Shown here piece after piece: positions 23,048-30,699 of a stretch of DNA of 31,454 bases. Source of the DNA: 62-47 sp039808365. GTDB taxonomy: Bacteria > Pseudomonadota > Alphaproteobacteria > Rhizobiales > Xanthobacteraceae. Position numbers and translations under genes: made by a program. The notes under the pieces are model-generated. The model searched no databases. It was not told the origin of the DNA and saw only the letters and a program-made list of their open reading frames with translations. Location: NCBI GenBank assembly GCA_039808365.1, contig JBDHSX010000024.1:1-31454 (forward strand), read 5' to 3'. Position 1 is the stretch's first letter, and every line of letters begins with the position of its first letter.

Positions 23048-24520
23048 CTAGCCGCCGCCCGCGCGCGCCCGCGTCACCAGCGATGTGGTGCTGAAACCGG
23101 GCAGAATGTTGACCAGCACCACCTCGCCGCCCTGCGCCGTCACCAGCTCGTGGCCGACCACCTGCTCGCGGGTGTAGTCGCCGCCCTTCACCAGCACCAT
23201 CGGCTTGATGCGCGCGATCAGGTTCAGCGGCGTGTCTTCCTCGAAGATCGCCACCAGATCGACCGCCTCCAGCGCCGCCAGCACTTCCGCGCGGGCGCGC
23301 TCGTTCTGCACCGGGCGATCCGGGCCCTTCAGGCGGCGCACCGAGGCGTCGCTGTTGAGCCCGACGATCAGCCGGTCGCAGGTCGCCCGCGCCTCGGTGA
23401 TGACCTTGACGTGGCCGGGATGCAGGATGTCGAAGCAGCCATTGGTGAATCCGACGCGCAGCCCGTCCTCGCGCCAGGCGCGGACGCGGGCGTCGAGCGC
23501 CTCAAGACTGCCGACGATTTTCTCCTCGGCGGCTAGCGCGGCCTCCGGCAACAGCTTGCGGCGCAACTCGTCCAGCGTCACCGTGGCAGTGCCCTGCTTG
23601 CCGACCGCGACCGCGGCGCCGGCATTGGCGGCGCGCAGCGCCACGTCCCAGTCGGCGCTACAGGCCAGCAGCACCGCGATCACCGCGGCGACGGTGTCGC
23701 CCGCGCCGGAGACGTCGCGCACCTTGACCTGATGCGCCGGCACGTGAATCGCCTCGCGACCGCGCGGCACCAGCGTCATGCCGCGCTCGCTCTGCGTCAC
23801 CAGCAGCGCATCGCATTCGGCGAGATGCAGCACCTCCTGCGCCGACGCGGCGATCTCGGCGGTGGTCTCGGCGCGGCTGCGGGTCGCTTCGGAAAATTCC
23901 TTGCGGTTCGGCGTCAGCAGCGTCGCGCCGCGATAGAGTTCGAAGTGCAGGCTTTTCGGATCGACGATGACAGGGACGCCGCGCGCACGCGCCGCGTCGA
24001 TCACGCTACGGATCACGCGCGGCGTCAGCACGCCTTTGGCGTAGTCCGACAGCAGCACGATGTCGGCCCGCGCGAGCAACGCCGCGACAGCGTCGAGAAG
24101 GCGCTGCTCGATATCGGGCGAAGCCGGCGCGGCCTGTTCCCAGTCGGCCCGCAGCATGTGCGTGGAGAAATGCTCGGAGACGAAACGCACTTTTCGCGTG
24201 GTGGGGCGCGAGGGATCGACGATCAGCACCGGCTCGATCCGCGCTTCCTCCTTCAGCGCCGCCTGCAGCGCGCGCCCGGCCTCGTCGTCGCCGACCAGGC
24301 CGACGAAGATGCAGCGCGCGCCCAGCGCCGCGATGTTGCGGGCGACGTTGCCGGCGCCGCCGACATTGCTCTCGCTGCGCCGGACCGCGATCACCGGCGC
24401 GGGCGCTTCCGGCGAGATGCGCGAGACTTCGCCATAGACGAATTCGTCGCGCATGATGTCGCCGACGCACAGCACCGTCTTGCCGGCCAGCGTTCGCGAC
24501 AGCGTGTCAAAATCCAGCAT
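23048..24520 (-). CDS. hldE: Bifunctional heptose 7-phosphate kinase / heptose 1-phosphate adenylyltransferase
   Basis: A 490-residue cytoplasmic enzyme making ADP-D-glycero-beta-D-manno-heptose for the LPS core. Residues 1-325 are a PfkB/ribokinase domain with SNVGGAGNVARN at 51-62 and DVSGAGDT at 269-276 (catalytic Asp275). Residues 355-490 are the nucleotidyltransferase domain with GCFDILHPGH at 361-370 (HxGH-type site). Both halves are complete, so this is the fused form. ATG 24520 sits 16 bp after the hldD stop and just ahead of the kinase fold. The open frame to 24577 overlaps hldD. It forms an operon with hldD and acts before it: kinase, then GmhB phosphatase, adenylyltransferase and HldD epimerase. 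Confidence 0.95.
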   Translation of the reverse strand: MLDFDTLSRTLAGKTVLCVGDIMRDEFVYGEVSRISPEAPAPVIAVRRSESNVGGAGNVARNIAALGARCIFVGLVGDDEAGRALQAALKEEARIEPVLIVDPSRPTTRKVRFVSEHFSTHMLRADWEQAAPASPDIEQRLLDAVAALLARADIVLLSDYAKGVLTPRVIRSVIDAARARGVPVIVDPKSLHFELYRGATLLTPNRKEFSEATRSRAETTAEIAASAQEVLHLAECDALLVTQSERGMTLVPRGREAIHVPAHQVKVRDVSGAGDTVAAVIAVLLACSADWDVALRAANAGAAVAVGKQGTATVTLDELRRKLLPEAALAAEEKIVGSLEALDARVRAWREDGLRVGFTNGCFDILHPGHVKVITEARATCDRLIVGLNSDASVRRLKGPDRPVQNERARAEVLAALEAVDLVAIFEEDTPLNLIARIKPMVLVKGGDYTREQVVGHELVTAQGGEVVLVNILPGFSTTSLVTRARAGGG

Positions 24521-24536
24521 CGGAATCCGTCGTCGC

Positions 24537-25517
24537 TCAGCGGAACGGGTCGGCGCGGTCGAGGAATTCCCCGACATACGCGCCCACCGCGTCCTCCAAT
24601 GGGGTGAAGCCGCCGTTATAGCCGGCCTGACACAGCCGCGTCACGTCGGCCTCGGTGAAATACTGATAGCTGTTGCGAATGCTCTCCGGCATGTCGATGT
24701 AGTCGATGTTCGGCGGCGCGCCGAGCGCGGCGTAGGCCGAAAGCATCATCTCGCGAAAACTGCGCGCGCGGCCGGTGCCGACATTGAACAAACCGCTGAC
24801 GTCGGGCGAGGCGAACAGCCACGTCATCACCCGTGTCACATCATCGACATAGATGAAATCGCGGCGCTGGTCGCCGTCGGCAATGCCGTCGCGGTGCGAC
24901 TTGAACAGCTGGATGGCGCGGCCGGCCTTGATGTCGGCGAACTTCTTCGCCAGCACGCTCATCATCGCGCCCTTGTGGTATTCGTTGGGACCGAACACGT
25001 TGAAGAATTTCAGCCCGGCCCATTGCGGCGGCAAGCTCTCGCCGCGCGCCGCGCGCTCGGCCACCGCGAGATCGAACTGGGCCTTGCTCCAGCCGTAGAG
25101 ATTCATCGGCCGCAGCCGGCGCAGCGCCGCGAGCGAGGGATCATCGACAAACCCCTGCTCGCCGTCGCCGTAGGTCGCGGCGGAGGAGGCATAAATGAAC
25201 GGCGTCGGATGAGCCGCGCACCAGTCGAGCAGTCGCATCGAGAGCCGGAAGTTGGTCTCGAACACCAGATCGCCGTCGGTCGCGGTGGTCTCGGAGATCG
25301 CGCCGAGATGAAAGACCGCGTCGAGCCGGCGGCCGTCGAGCCAGGCCATCAATTGCTCGGGCGGAACGATGTCGGCCAGTTGCCGCTTGGCGAGGTTGCG
25401 CCACTTGCCTTCGCCGCCGAGCCAGTCGCAGACCACGACGTCGGCGCGCCCGGCGGCGTTGAGCGCCGCGACCAGGTTCGACCCGATAAATCCGGCGCCT
25501 CCGGTCACCAGCAGCAT
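24537..25517 (-). CDS. hldD: ADP-L-glycero-D-manno-heptose 6-epimerase
   Basis: A 326-residue extended short-chain dehydrogenase that epimerises ADP-D,D-heptose to ADP-L,D-heptose for LPS core assembly. The NADP motif GGAGFIGSN is at 6-14. The catalytic Tyr141-x3-Lys145 lies in NLYGWSK, with a Ser-Ser-Ala at 111-113. KFFNVFGPNEYHKGAM and QRRDFIYVDDV are diagnostic of HldD. ATG 25517 has GAGGGG a few bases upstream and starts at the Rossmann strand. The longer frame to 25643 is rejected because it overlaps the divergent waaF start. It is first in the hldD-hldE operon, 119 bp from waaF on the other strand. Confidence 0.95.
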   Translation of the reverse strand: MLLVTGGAGFIGSNLVAALNAAGRADVVVCDWLGGEGKWRNLAKRQLADIVPPEQLMAWLDGRRLDAVFHLGAISETTATDGDLVFETNFRLSMRLLDWCAAHPTPFIYASSAATYGDGEQGFVDDPSLAALRRLRPMNLYGWSKAQFDLAVAERAARGESLPPQWAGLKFFNVFGPNEYHKGAMMSVLAKKFADIKAGRAIQLFKSHRDGIADGDQRRDFIYVDDVTRVMTWLFASPDVSGLFNVGTGRARSFREMMLSAYAALGAPPNIDYIDMPESIRNSYQYFTEADVTRLCQAGYNGGFTPLEDAVGAYVGEFLDRADPFR

Positions 25518-25636
25518 CTGTTCCCCTCGCCGACGCGGACCGGCCCGGCGAACGGGCCGCTGCAACGCTTTACCTGATGGCGGGGAGCGGCTAACCACTA
25601 CCTCCCGACCCAACCCCGGTCGCATCAGATCAAGCC

Positions 25637-26686
25637 ATGACACTTAATTCCGATCCATCTTTCGGCCCGGTTGACGCCGCGGACACCAGGCCGCTGCTGA
25701 TCGTGCCGTATAACTGGATCGGGGATTTCGTGCGCGGTCATACCGTGGTCCGGGTCGCGAGGCAACGGTGGCCCAACCGGCCGGTCGACATCCTGACCAC
25801 GCCGCTGTGCGCCCCGCTGGTCGACTACATGCCCGGCGTGCGGCAGGCCATCGTCCACGACCTGCCGCGCTCGCGCCTCGCCGTCGGTCGCCAGCGGCAA
25901 CTGGCCCGCCGGCTGCGCGCCGAGGGCTACGGCACCGCGCTGGTGATGCCGCGCACCTGGAAATCGGCGCTGGCCCCGGCGCTGGCCGGGATTCCGGAGC
26001 GGGTCGGCTTCGTCGGCGAGGTCCGGTTCGGGCTTCTCAACCGCTGGCGCTGGGGCGAGCGGGCGCTGCCCCGGCTGATCGACAAGACCGCCATGCTGGC
26101 GCTGCCGCGAGGGGCAGCGCGACCGGCGCAATGGCCGGAACCGCAATTGCGGGTGCCCGCCCCCGACGTCGCGGCATGGCGGCAAGCGGGCGGCCTTGGC
26201 AACGAACGCGCGGTGGCGCTGGCCCCCGGCTCGGTCGGCGCGCACAAGCGCTGGCCGGGCTATTCGGAACTGGCGCGGCGGCTCACGGCGGAAGGGTTTC
26301 AGGTCTGGGTGGTCGGCGGCCCCGGCGAGACGGAAGCCGCCCGCGCCATCGTCGCCGCCGCCGGTCCCCACGCCCGCGACCTCACCAACGCCGACCTGCG
26401 CCAAGGCGTGCTGGCGATCGCCGGCGCCAATCTCGCGGTGTCCAACGACTCCGGCCTGATGCACGTGGCGGCGGCCACCGGCACGCCGACCATCGGCATC
26501 TTCGGCCCGACCAGCCCGTGGCACTGGGCGCCGCTCAACCCGCTCGCCGCCGCGGTGCAACCCGCCAGCCTGCGCGGCGTCGAGATGCCCTATCACTCCA
26601 TCGCCAAGCGCGACGACGCCTCCTATATCGCCAGCATTCCGGTGTCCGACGTGTGGGACGCGGTGCGCGCGGTATTGCGGCCATGA
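25637..26686 (+). CDS. waaF: ADP-heptose:LPS heptosyltransferase (WaaF family, GT9)
   Basis: A 349-residue peripheral inner-membrane glycosyltransferase of family GT9, adding heptose to the growing LPS core. The first strand VPYNWIGDFVRG (residues 23-34) carries the acceptor-side Asp typical of heptosyltransferase II. ALAPGSVGAHKRWP and the ADP-heptose site SNDSGLMHVAAATGTPTIGIFGPTSP in the second domain are diagnostic. ATG 25637 is the only ATG near the first strand; its Shine-Dalgarno sequence is weak. The stop overlaps the gmhB start (ATGA), so the two are translationally coupled. The gene is divergent from hldD. Heptosyltransferase II is favoured over WaaC by the first motif. Confidence 0.92.
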   Translation: MTLNSDPSFGPVDAADTRPLLIVPYNWIGDFVRGHTVVRVARQRWPNRPVDILTTPLCAPLVDYMPGVRQAIVHDLPRSRLAVGRQRQLARRLRAEGYGTALVMPRTWKSALAPALAGIPERVGFVGEVRFGLLNRWRWGERALPRLIDKTAMLALPRGAARPAQWPEPQLRVPAPDVAAWRQAGGLGNERAVALAPGSVGAHKRWPGYSELARRLTAEGFQVWVVGGPGETEAARAIVAAAGPHARDLTNADLRQGVLAIAGANLAVSNDSGLMHVAAATGTPTIGIFGPTSPWHWAPLNPLAAAVQPASLRGVEMPYHSIAKRDDASYIASIPVSDVWDAVRAVLRP

Positions 26687-27204
26687 ACGAGACATCCCGC
26701 CCCGCCGCGTTTCTGGACCGCGACGGCGTTCTCAATATCGACGACGGCTATATCGGCAGCCGCGATCGCGTGCGCTGGATGCCCGGCGTCGCGCGCGCGA
26801 TCCGCGCCCTCAACGCGGCCGACTATTTCGTGTTCGTGGTCACCAACCAGTCCGGCGTGGCGCGCGGCCTGTTCAGCGAACAGGACGTCCACGCCCTGCA
26901 CGACTGGATGCGCGGCGAATTGCGGCGCGACGGCGCGCGCATCGACGACATCCGCTTCTGCCCGCATCACGCGGCGGGATCGGTCGCGGACTACACGCGC
27001 GATTGCGACTGCCGCAAGCCCAAGCCCGGCCTGCTGCGCGCGCTGATGGCGACGTGGCCGGTGCGCACCCAAGGCAGTTTCGTCATCGGCGACAAGCCGA
27101 GCGACATCGCAGCCGCGCAAGCCGCCGGGCTGCCGGGCTTCCTGTTCGCGGGCGGCGACCTCGCGGCGTTCGTCGATTCCGTGCTGCGCAAGGTCGGGCG
27201 GTAG
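26683..27204 (+). CDS. gmhB: D-glycero-D-manno-heptose 1,7-bisphosphate phosphatase
   Basis: A 173-residue HAD-family phosphatase removing the 7-phosphate of heptose 1,7-bisphosphate, between the two HldE steps. The nucleophile motif is D12-R-D14-GVLN. VTNQSGVARG gives motif II. A zinc loop, CPHH...CDCRKPKPG, is typical of GmhB rather than other HADs, and GDKPSDIAAAQAAG provides the last acidic motif. ATG 26683 overlaps the waaF stop by four bases. The length is normal. The gene completes the ADP-heptose route in this window except for GmhA (sedoheptulose 7-phosphate isomerase). Confidence 0.93.
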   Translation: MNETSRPAAFLDRDGVLNIDDGYIGSRDRVRWMPGVARAIRALNAADYFVFVVTNQSGVARGLFSEQDVHALHDWMRGELRRDGARIDDIRFCPHHAAGSVADYTRDCDCRKPKPGLLRALMATWPVRTQGSFVIGDKPSDIAAAQAAGLPGFLFAGGDLAAFVDSVLRKVGR

Positions 27205-27213
27205 CGGGTTCGC

Positions 27214-27264
27214 CGTCATTGCCGGGAGCGAGGCGACGACGCAATCCGGAGGCCGCGAATGACG
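27214..27264. repeat. Short interspersed repeat fragment downstream of gmhB
   Basis: A 51-bp element, from cgtcattgccgggagcgaggcgacgacgcaatccgg to gcgaatgacg, has inverted cgtcatt/aatgacg ends. It is a shortened member of the CGTCATT...AATGACG class and lies 10 bp after the gmhB stop. Confidence 0.65.
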
Positions 27265-27336
27265 AAACGAAATGGCGTCGTTCCCTCTTTCGCCGCCGCG
27301 ATTTTCGGGCCACTCTCGCCGCTCAGGAGGACGCCC

Positions 27337-28152
27337 ATGAAAACCACCACGCTCGAAAGCCACGCCGGCAAGATCGTCTGCCACGACTCCGAAGGCACCG
27401 GGCCGGCCCTCGTGCTGGTTCATGGCAATTCGGCGTCGTCGAAAGCCTTCGCGAAACAGTTCGATAGCGCGCTCGGCCAAAAGTATCGCGTCATCGCCTT
27501 CGATCTGCCCGGCCACGGCGAATCCGACAACGCGCGCGATCCCGCCGCGACCTACAACATGCCGGGCTACGCGCGGGTGCTGCGCGAGGTGGCGAAGCAA
27601 CTTGGCGTCGAGAACGCGGTGTTCGCGGGCTGGAGCCTCGGCGGCCATATCGTGCTGGAGGCCGCGCCGGACCTGCCGAACGCCAAGGGTTTCGCGATTT
27701 TCGGCACGCCGCCGCTGGCATTTCCGCCGGCGATGGAGCAGGCGTTCCTGCCGACGCCGGCGATGGCCTATACCTTCGCCCCCGAGCTGAACGAGGAGCA
27801 GGCGCGCGCCTATGTCGCCGCCGCGTTCCGGCCCGGCGTCACCGACCTGCCGCGCGAGATGATCGACGACGTGCTGCGCACCGACGGCCGCGCCCGCGCC
27901 CAGCTCGCCGCCAGCATCGGCCCCGATGGTTTCCGCGACGAGGTGAAGGTGATCGCCGATCTCAAGCAGCCGCTGGCGGTGCTGCACGGCGCGCAGGAGC
28001 AACTGATCAACGGCGCTTACTTCGACACCCTGACGATGCCGACGCTGTGGCGCGGCAAGGTGCAGGTGTTCGACGACGCCGGCCACCTGCCGCAGTGGGA
28101 GCAGCCCGACAAATTCAACGCGCTGCTTGAGGCGTTTCTCAACGAGACGTAA
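27337..28152 (+). CDS. Alpha/beta-fold hydrolase
   Basis: A 271-residue soluble hydrolase of the AB_hydrolase_1 family. The oxyanion HGN is at 29-31, the nucleophile elbow GWSLGG gives Ser100, and the catalytic His250 lies in DDAGHLPQWE near the C-terminus. The acid is probably the Asp after the HGAQEQLIN strand region, but that is not certain. DLPGHGES at 56-63 is typical of the fold. ATG 27337 has AGGAGG seven bases upstream, the best Shine-Dalgarno sequence in the window. The frame open to 27259 is repeat-derived. The substrate (ester, lactone, epoxide or C-C bond) cannot be read from the sequence, and its neighbours do not help. It is convergent with the DnaJ-type gene across a palindromic repeat. 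Confidence 0.87.
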   Translation: MKTTTLESHAGKIVCHDSEGTGPALVLVHGNSASSKAFAKQFDSALGQKYRVIAFDLPGHGESDNARDPAATYNMPGYARVLREVAKQLGVENAVFAGWSLGGHIVLEAAPDLPNAKGFAIFGTPPLAFPPAMEQAFLPTPAMAYTFAPELNEEQARAYVAAAFRPGVTDLPREMIDDVLRTDGRARAQLAASIGPDGFRDEVKVIADLKQPLAVLHGAQEQLINGAYFDTLTMPTLWRGKVQVFDDAGHLPQWEQPDKFNALLEAFLNET

Positions 28153-28188
28153 TTCGCGCCTGCCCCAGATGCTCCGTCATCAATCCTC

Positions 28189-28309
28189 CGTCATCGCGAG
28201 CACTCGGATCGGCGCTCCGCGCCGTCCGAGCACAGGCTCCGCGAGGCAATCCAGAAGGCCACGAGGCAAAGCCTGGATTGCTTCGTCGCTCCGCTCCTCG
28301 CAATGACGG
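28189..28309. repeat. Palindromic interspersed repeat between convergent genes
   Basis: A 121-bp element bounded by cgtcatcgcgag and ctcgcaatgacgg. Inverted inner arms are gaggcaatccag and ctggattgcttc, and a GGATCGGCGCTCCGCGCCGTCC hairpin sits within the left half. It lies between the hydrolase and DnaJ-type genes, both of which end towards it, and may stop transcription from both sides. Confidence 0.85.
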
Positions 28310-28319
28310 AAACGGGGCC

Positions 28320-29294
28320 TCACCCCATCCCGCTGCGCGGGTTGTAGGGGTGGTTGTCGCGCCATTTCTGCATCAACGCTTCCAGTTCGGCGTCGTTGCC
28401 GTCCGGCAGCATGATGCGGGTGGTGACGAACTGGTCGCCGCGGCCGCCGCCGCCTTTCGGCAGCCCCTTGCCCTTGAGGCGGAAGGTGCGGCCGCTGGAG
28501 GTGTTTTTCGGCAGCGTCAGCTCGACCGCGCCGCCCAGCGTCGGCACCCGCACCTTGCCGCCGAGCACCGCCTCGTACAGCGTCACCGGCAGGTCGACGC
28601 GCAGGTCGTCGCCGTCGACCTTGAACAGCGGATGCGGCGCGATGGTGATGGCGATCAACAGGTCGCCGGGCGGGTGGCCGGGCGCGGTCTCGCCCTGCCC
28701 CTTGAGCCGGATCTGCTGGCCGGAGGTGACGCCCGCCGGAATCTTGATGTTCAATTCCTTGCCGGTCGGCAGCCGCACCCGCTTCTCGCCGCCGTTGACG
28801 GCTTCCTCCAGCGACACCGTCATCGCCACGTTGAGGTCGAGGTCGGGCACGCCGAAGCCGCCGCCGTCGAACTCAAAGGTCTGGGCGCCGCCACGGCCGC
28901 CGCGCGCGCGTCCGGCGGCCGCGCCCGCGAACATGCTGTTGAGGATGTCCTCGAAGGCCGCGCCGCCGCCCGCCCCGCCGGGGCCGCCGCCGGTGCGGAA
29001 ATGATACTGCTCGAAGCCGCCGCCCGGCGCGCCTTGCGGGCCGCCGCCGCCGGGAAAACCCTGAAAGCGCGGCTTGCCCTCGGCGTCGATCTCGCCGCGG
29101 TCGAACTGCTTGCGCTTGTCCTCGTCGCCGAGAATCTCGTTGGCCGAATTCACTTCGGAAAAGCGGGCCGCCGCTTTGGGGTCGTTCTTGTTGTTATCGG
29201 GGTGATGCTTCTTCGCAAGCTTGCGATAGGCGCTCTTGATCGCCGCAGCGCTTGCGTTTCGCTGCACCCCCAGGACCTCATAGGGGTCGCGCAT
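28320..29294 (-). CDS. DnaJ-family (type II Hsp40/CbpA-like) co-chaperone
   Basis: A 324-residue J-domain protein that stimulates DnaK ATPase and delivers clients in the cytoplasm. The J domain is residues 1-62, with the HPD motif at 31-33 after a basic helix. A Gly/Phe-rich linker follows (about 75-115), then two beta-sandwich domains of the DnaJ_C type. The four CxxCxGxG zinc repeats of canonical DnaJ are absent, so this is a type II protein such as CbpA and not the main DnaJ. The Gly-rich linker is long, with an Ala/Gly/Arg stretch to about 150. ATG 29294 has AAGGAG nine bases upstream. There is no linked dnaK or cbpM. Confidence 0.9.
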   Translation of the reverse strand: MRDPYEVLGVQRNASAAAIKSAYRKLAKKHHPDNNKNDPKAAARFSEVNSANEILGDEDKRKQFDRGEIDAEGKPRFQGFPGGGGPQGAPGGGFEQYHFRTGGGPGGAGGGAAFEDILNSMFAGAAAGRARGGRGGAQTFEFDGGGFGVPDLDLNVAMTVSLEEAVNGGEKRVRLPTGKELNIKIPAGVTSGQQIRLKGQGETAPGHPPGDLLIAITIAPHPLFKVDGDDLRVDLPVTLYEAVLGGKVRVPTLGGAVELTLPKNTSSGRTFRLKGKGLPKGGGGRGDQFVTTRIMLPDGNDAELEALMQKWRDNHPYNPRSGMG

Positions 29295-29408
29295 CCGTGT
29301 CGTCTCCTTAAAGTCGGGATGTGGCCGAACGGCCGGTCGTGTTCGGTGTTACATCTGGGAAGTTCGTGGCATTTTTGCAACGGGCCTCGCCCCGATCAAG
29401 GCCCTCGG

Positions 29409-29846
29409 TCAGCTTTGTTTCCACGGTTTCAGACGGCGGATTTCCCAGGCCCCGTCCTCGGCGCGGCAGGCGGCGCCGTGCAGCCAGCTTTCCGAGGTGC
29501 CGTTGACGTAGCTGGCGAGGAAGTCGCGGCAGGTGCGGCCCTCGGCCGAATAGGCGCTGGCGAGCGGCGTCACCGAGCCGCGCGCGCCGGTCGAGGGATT
29601 TTCCCACGGCTGGCTGGAATCCTTGTCGCCCTTGGTCAGCACGTCGGAGACAGCGAGGCGGGCGAAGGCGAGATCGGCGGCGGTCGGCTGGTCGCCGCGC
29701 TCCGCCGGCGGCGGCGCGATCGAGCCGGTGACGTCGTCGCCCCGGCCGCCCTCGGCGACGCCGCCACCGGCCGCCGACAGGGCGTCGAAGCGGCCGACGC
29801 TGCACCCGCCCAGCGCCACGCCGATTAGAATCGCTGTCATCAGCAT
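29409..29846 (-). CDS. Small lipoprotein, RT0821/Lpp0805 surface-antigen-like
   Basis: A 145-residue predicted lipoprotein. The N-terminal hydrophobic stretch ends in a lipobox, Leu-Gly-Gly-Cys15, for lipidation. A low-complexity Gly/Asp/Pro region follows. The C-terminal domain is a small beta fold with WENPSTGARGSV, a CRDF turn and a DGAWEIRRL end, resembling the RT0821/Lpp0805 family of surface proteins of unknown function. ATG 29846 leaves a signal peptide with no basic n-region, which is unusual. The frame is open upstream through RGRRRFG to a GTG at 29990, but that runs over the divergent pdxH start, so the true start needs experiment. ATG 29840 is another option. It is convergent with nothing and transcribed towards the DnaJ-type gene. 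Confidence 0.7.
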   Translation of the reverse strand: MLMTAILIGVALGGCSVGRFDALSAAGGGVAEGGRGDDVTGSIAPPPAERGDQPTAADLAFARLAVSDVLTKGDKDSSQPWENPSTGARGSVTPLASAYSAEGRTCRDFLASYVNGTSESWLHGAACRAEDGAWEIRRLKPWKQS

Positions 29847-29887
29847 GCCGGCCGGACGGATCGCCGTTAGGCCAAAACGCCGCCTTC

Positions 29888-29899
29888 CCCTATATAGGG
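29888..29899. promoter_or_regulatory. Palindromic CCCTATATAGGG between divergent genes
   Basis: A perfect 12-bp palindrome with an AT core lies in the 117-bp gap between the lipoprotein start (29846) and the pdxH start (29964). The TATATA core could serve as a -10 on either strand, or the whole could be an operator. No -35 of good quality is seen at the right distance. Confidence 0.35.
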
Positions 29900-29963
29900 T
29901 GAGCCGATGCAAGAGTCTCGCGCGACTCCGGGCTGAGGGCGGCAACAACGTGGAACTCCGAAC

Positions 29964-30605
29964 ATGACCGATCAGGCCTCCATGAAACACCCGGGAGGGT
30001 TAACGTCCGGTGATTTCACCGCGGCGGAGCATCCGTTCGGCCTGTTCGCCGAATGGTTTAAGGAGGCGCAGGCGAGCGAGCCGAACGACCCCAACGCCAT
30101 GGCGCTGGCCACCGTCGACGCCGACGGCCTTCCCGACGTGCGCATGGTGCTGATGAAGGGCTATGACGCCGACGGCTTCGTGTTCTACAGCCACCTCGCC
30201 AGCCAGAAGGGCCGCGAACTCGCCGGCAACCCCAAGGCGGCGCTGTTGTTTCACTGGAAATCGCTGCGCCGGCAGGTGCGGATTCGCGGGCCCGTGACGC
30301 CGGTGAGCGCGGCCGAGGCCGACGCCTATTTCGCCACCCGGCCGAAGCAGGCGCAGATCGGCGCCTGGGCCAGCAAGCAGTCGCAGCCGCTGGAAAGCCG
30401 CTTCGCGTTCGAGCAGGCCATCGCCAAGGTCGCCGCCCGCTACGCCCTCGGCGAGGTGCCGCGCCCGCCGGGCTGGAGCGGCTGGCGCGTCACCCCGTTG
30501 CGCATCGAATTCTGGCACGATCGCCCGTTCCGGCTGCACGACCGCATTGAATTCCGCCGCGACACCGCCGACATGGCGTGGAGCAAAACCCGCATGTATC
30601 CGTAG
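29964..30605 (+). CDS. pdxH: Pyridoxamine 5'-phosphate oxidase
   Basis: A 213-residue FMN enzyme that oxidises pyridoxamine or pyridoxine 5'-phosphate to PLP, in the cytoplasm. FMN-binding segments are RMVLMKGYDADGFVFY (about 60-75) and the following SQKGREL. RPKQAQIGAWASKQSQPL is the conserved central motif. The C-terminal dimer/FMN region WRVTPLRIEFW and a final Arg-Met-Tyr-Pro (in place of the common Arg-Leu-x-Pro) close the protein. Length is normal. ATG 29964 is first; ATG 29982 six codons on is possible. The short-chain dehydrogenase follows 94 bp downstream. PLP supply would serve the dehydratase in this window, as it would many enzymes. Confidence 0.95.
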   Translation: MTDQASMKHPGGLTSGDFTAAEHPFGLFAEWFKEAQASEPNDPNAMALATVDADGLPDVRMVLMKGYDADGFVFYSHLASQKGRELAGNPKAALLFHWKSLRRQVRIRGPVTPVSAAEADAYFATRPKQAQIGAWASKQSQPLESRFAFEQAIAKVAARYALGEVPRPPGWSGWRVTPLRIEFWHDRPFRLHDRIEFRRDTADMAWSKTRMYP

Positions 30606-30641
30606 AATAATCGTTGTAGCCGAGCTCGCCCCGGGCCATTC

Positions 30642-30670
30642 CGTCATTGCGAGCGAAGCGAAGCAATCCA
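30642..30670. repeat. Partial interspersed repeat (cgtcattgcgagcgaagcgaagcaatcca)
   Basis: One arm, 29 bp, of the CGTCATTGCGAG family. It lies between pdxH and the short-chain dehydrogenase gene; the matching inverted arm is missing. It probably represents a truncated copy. Confidence 0.7.
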
Positions 30671-30699
30671 GCTCTTTCTTCGGCCCCGAAAGAACCTTG

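Noticed and set aside
26623..28086. A 487-residue minus-strand open frame opposite gmhB and the hydrolase.
   Set aside because: It runs antisense through both genes and the repeat between them, with no family signal.
15745..28309. The spaced palindromic repeats as a possible CRISPR array.
   Set aside because: The units are over 100 bp, self-complementary, kilobases apart and separated by ordinary genes, with no cas genes.
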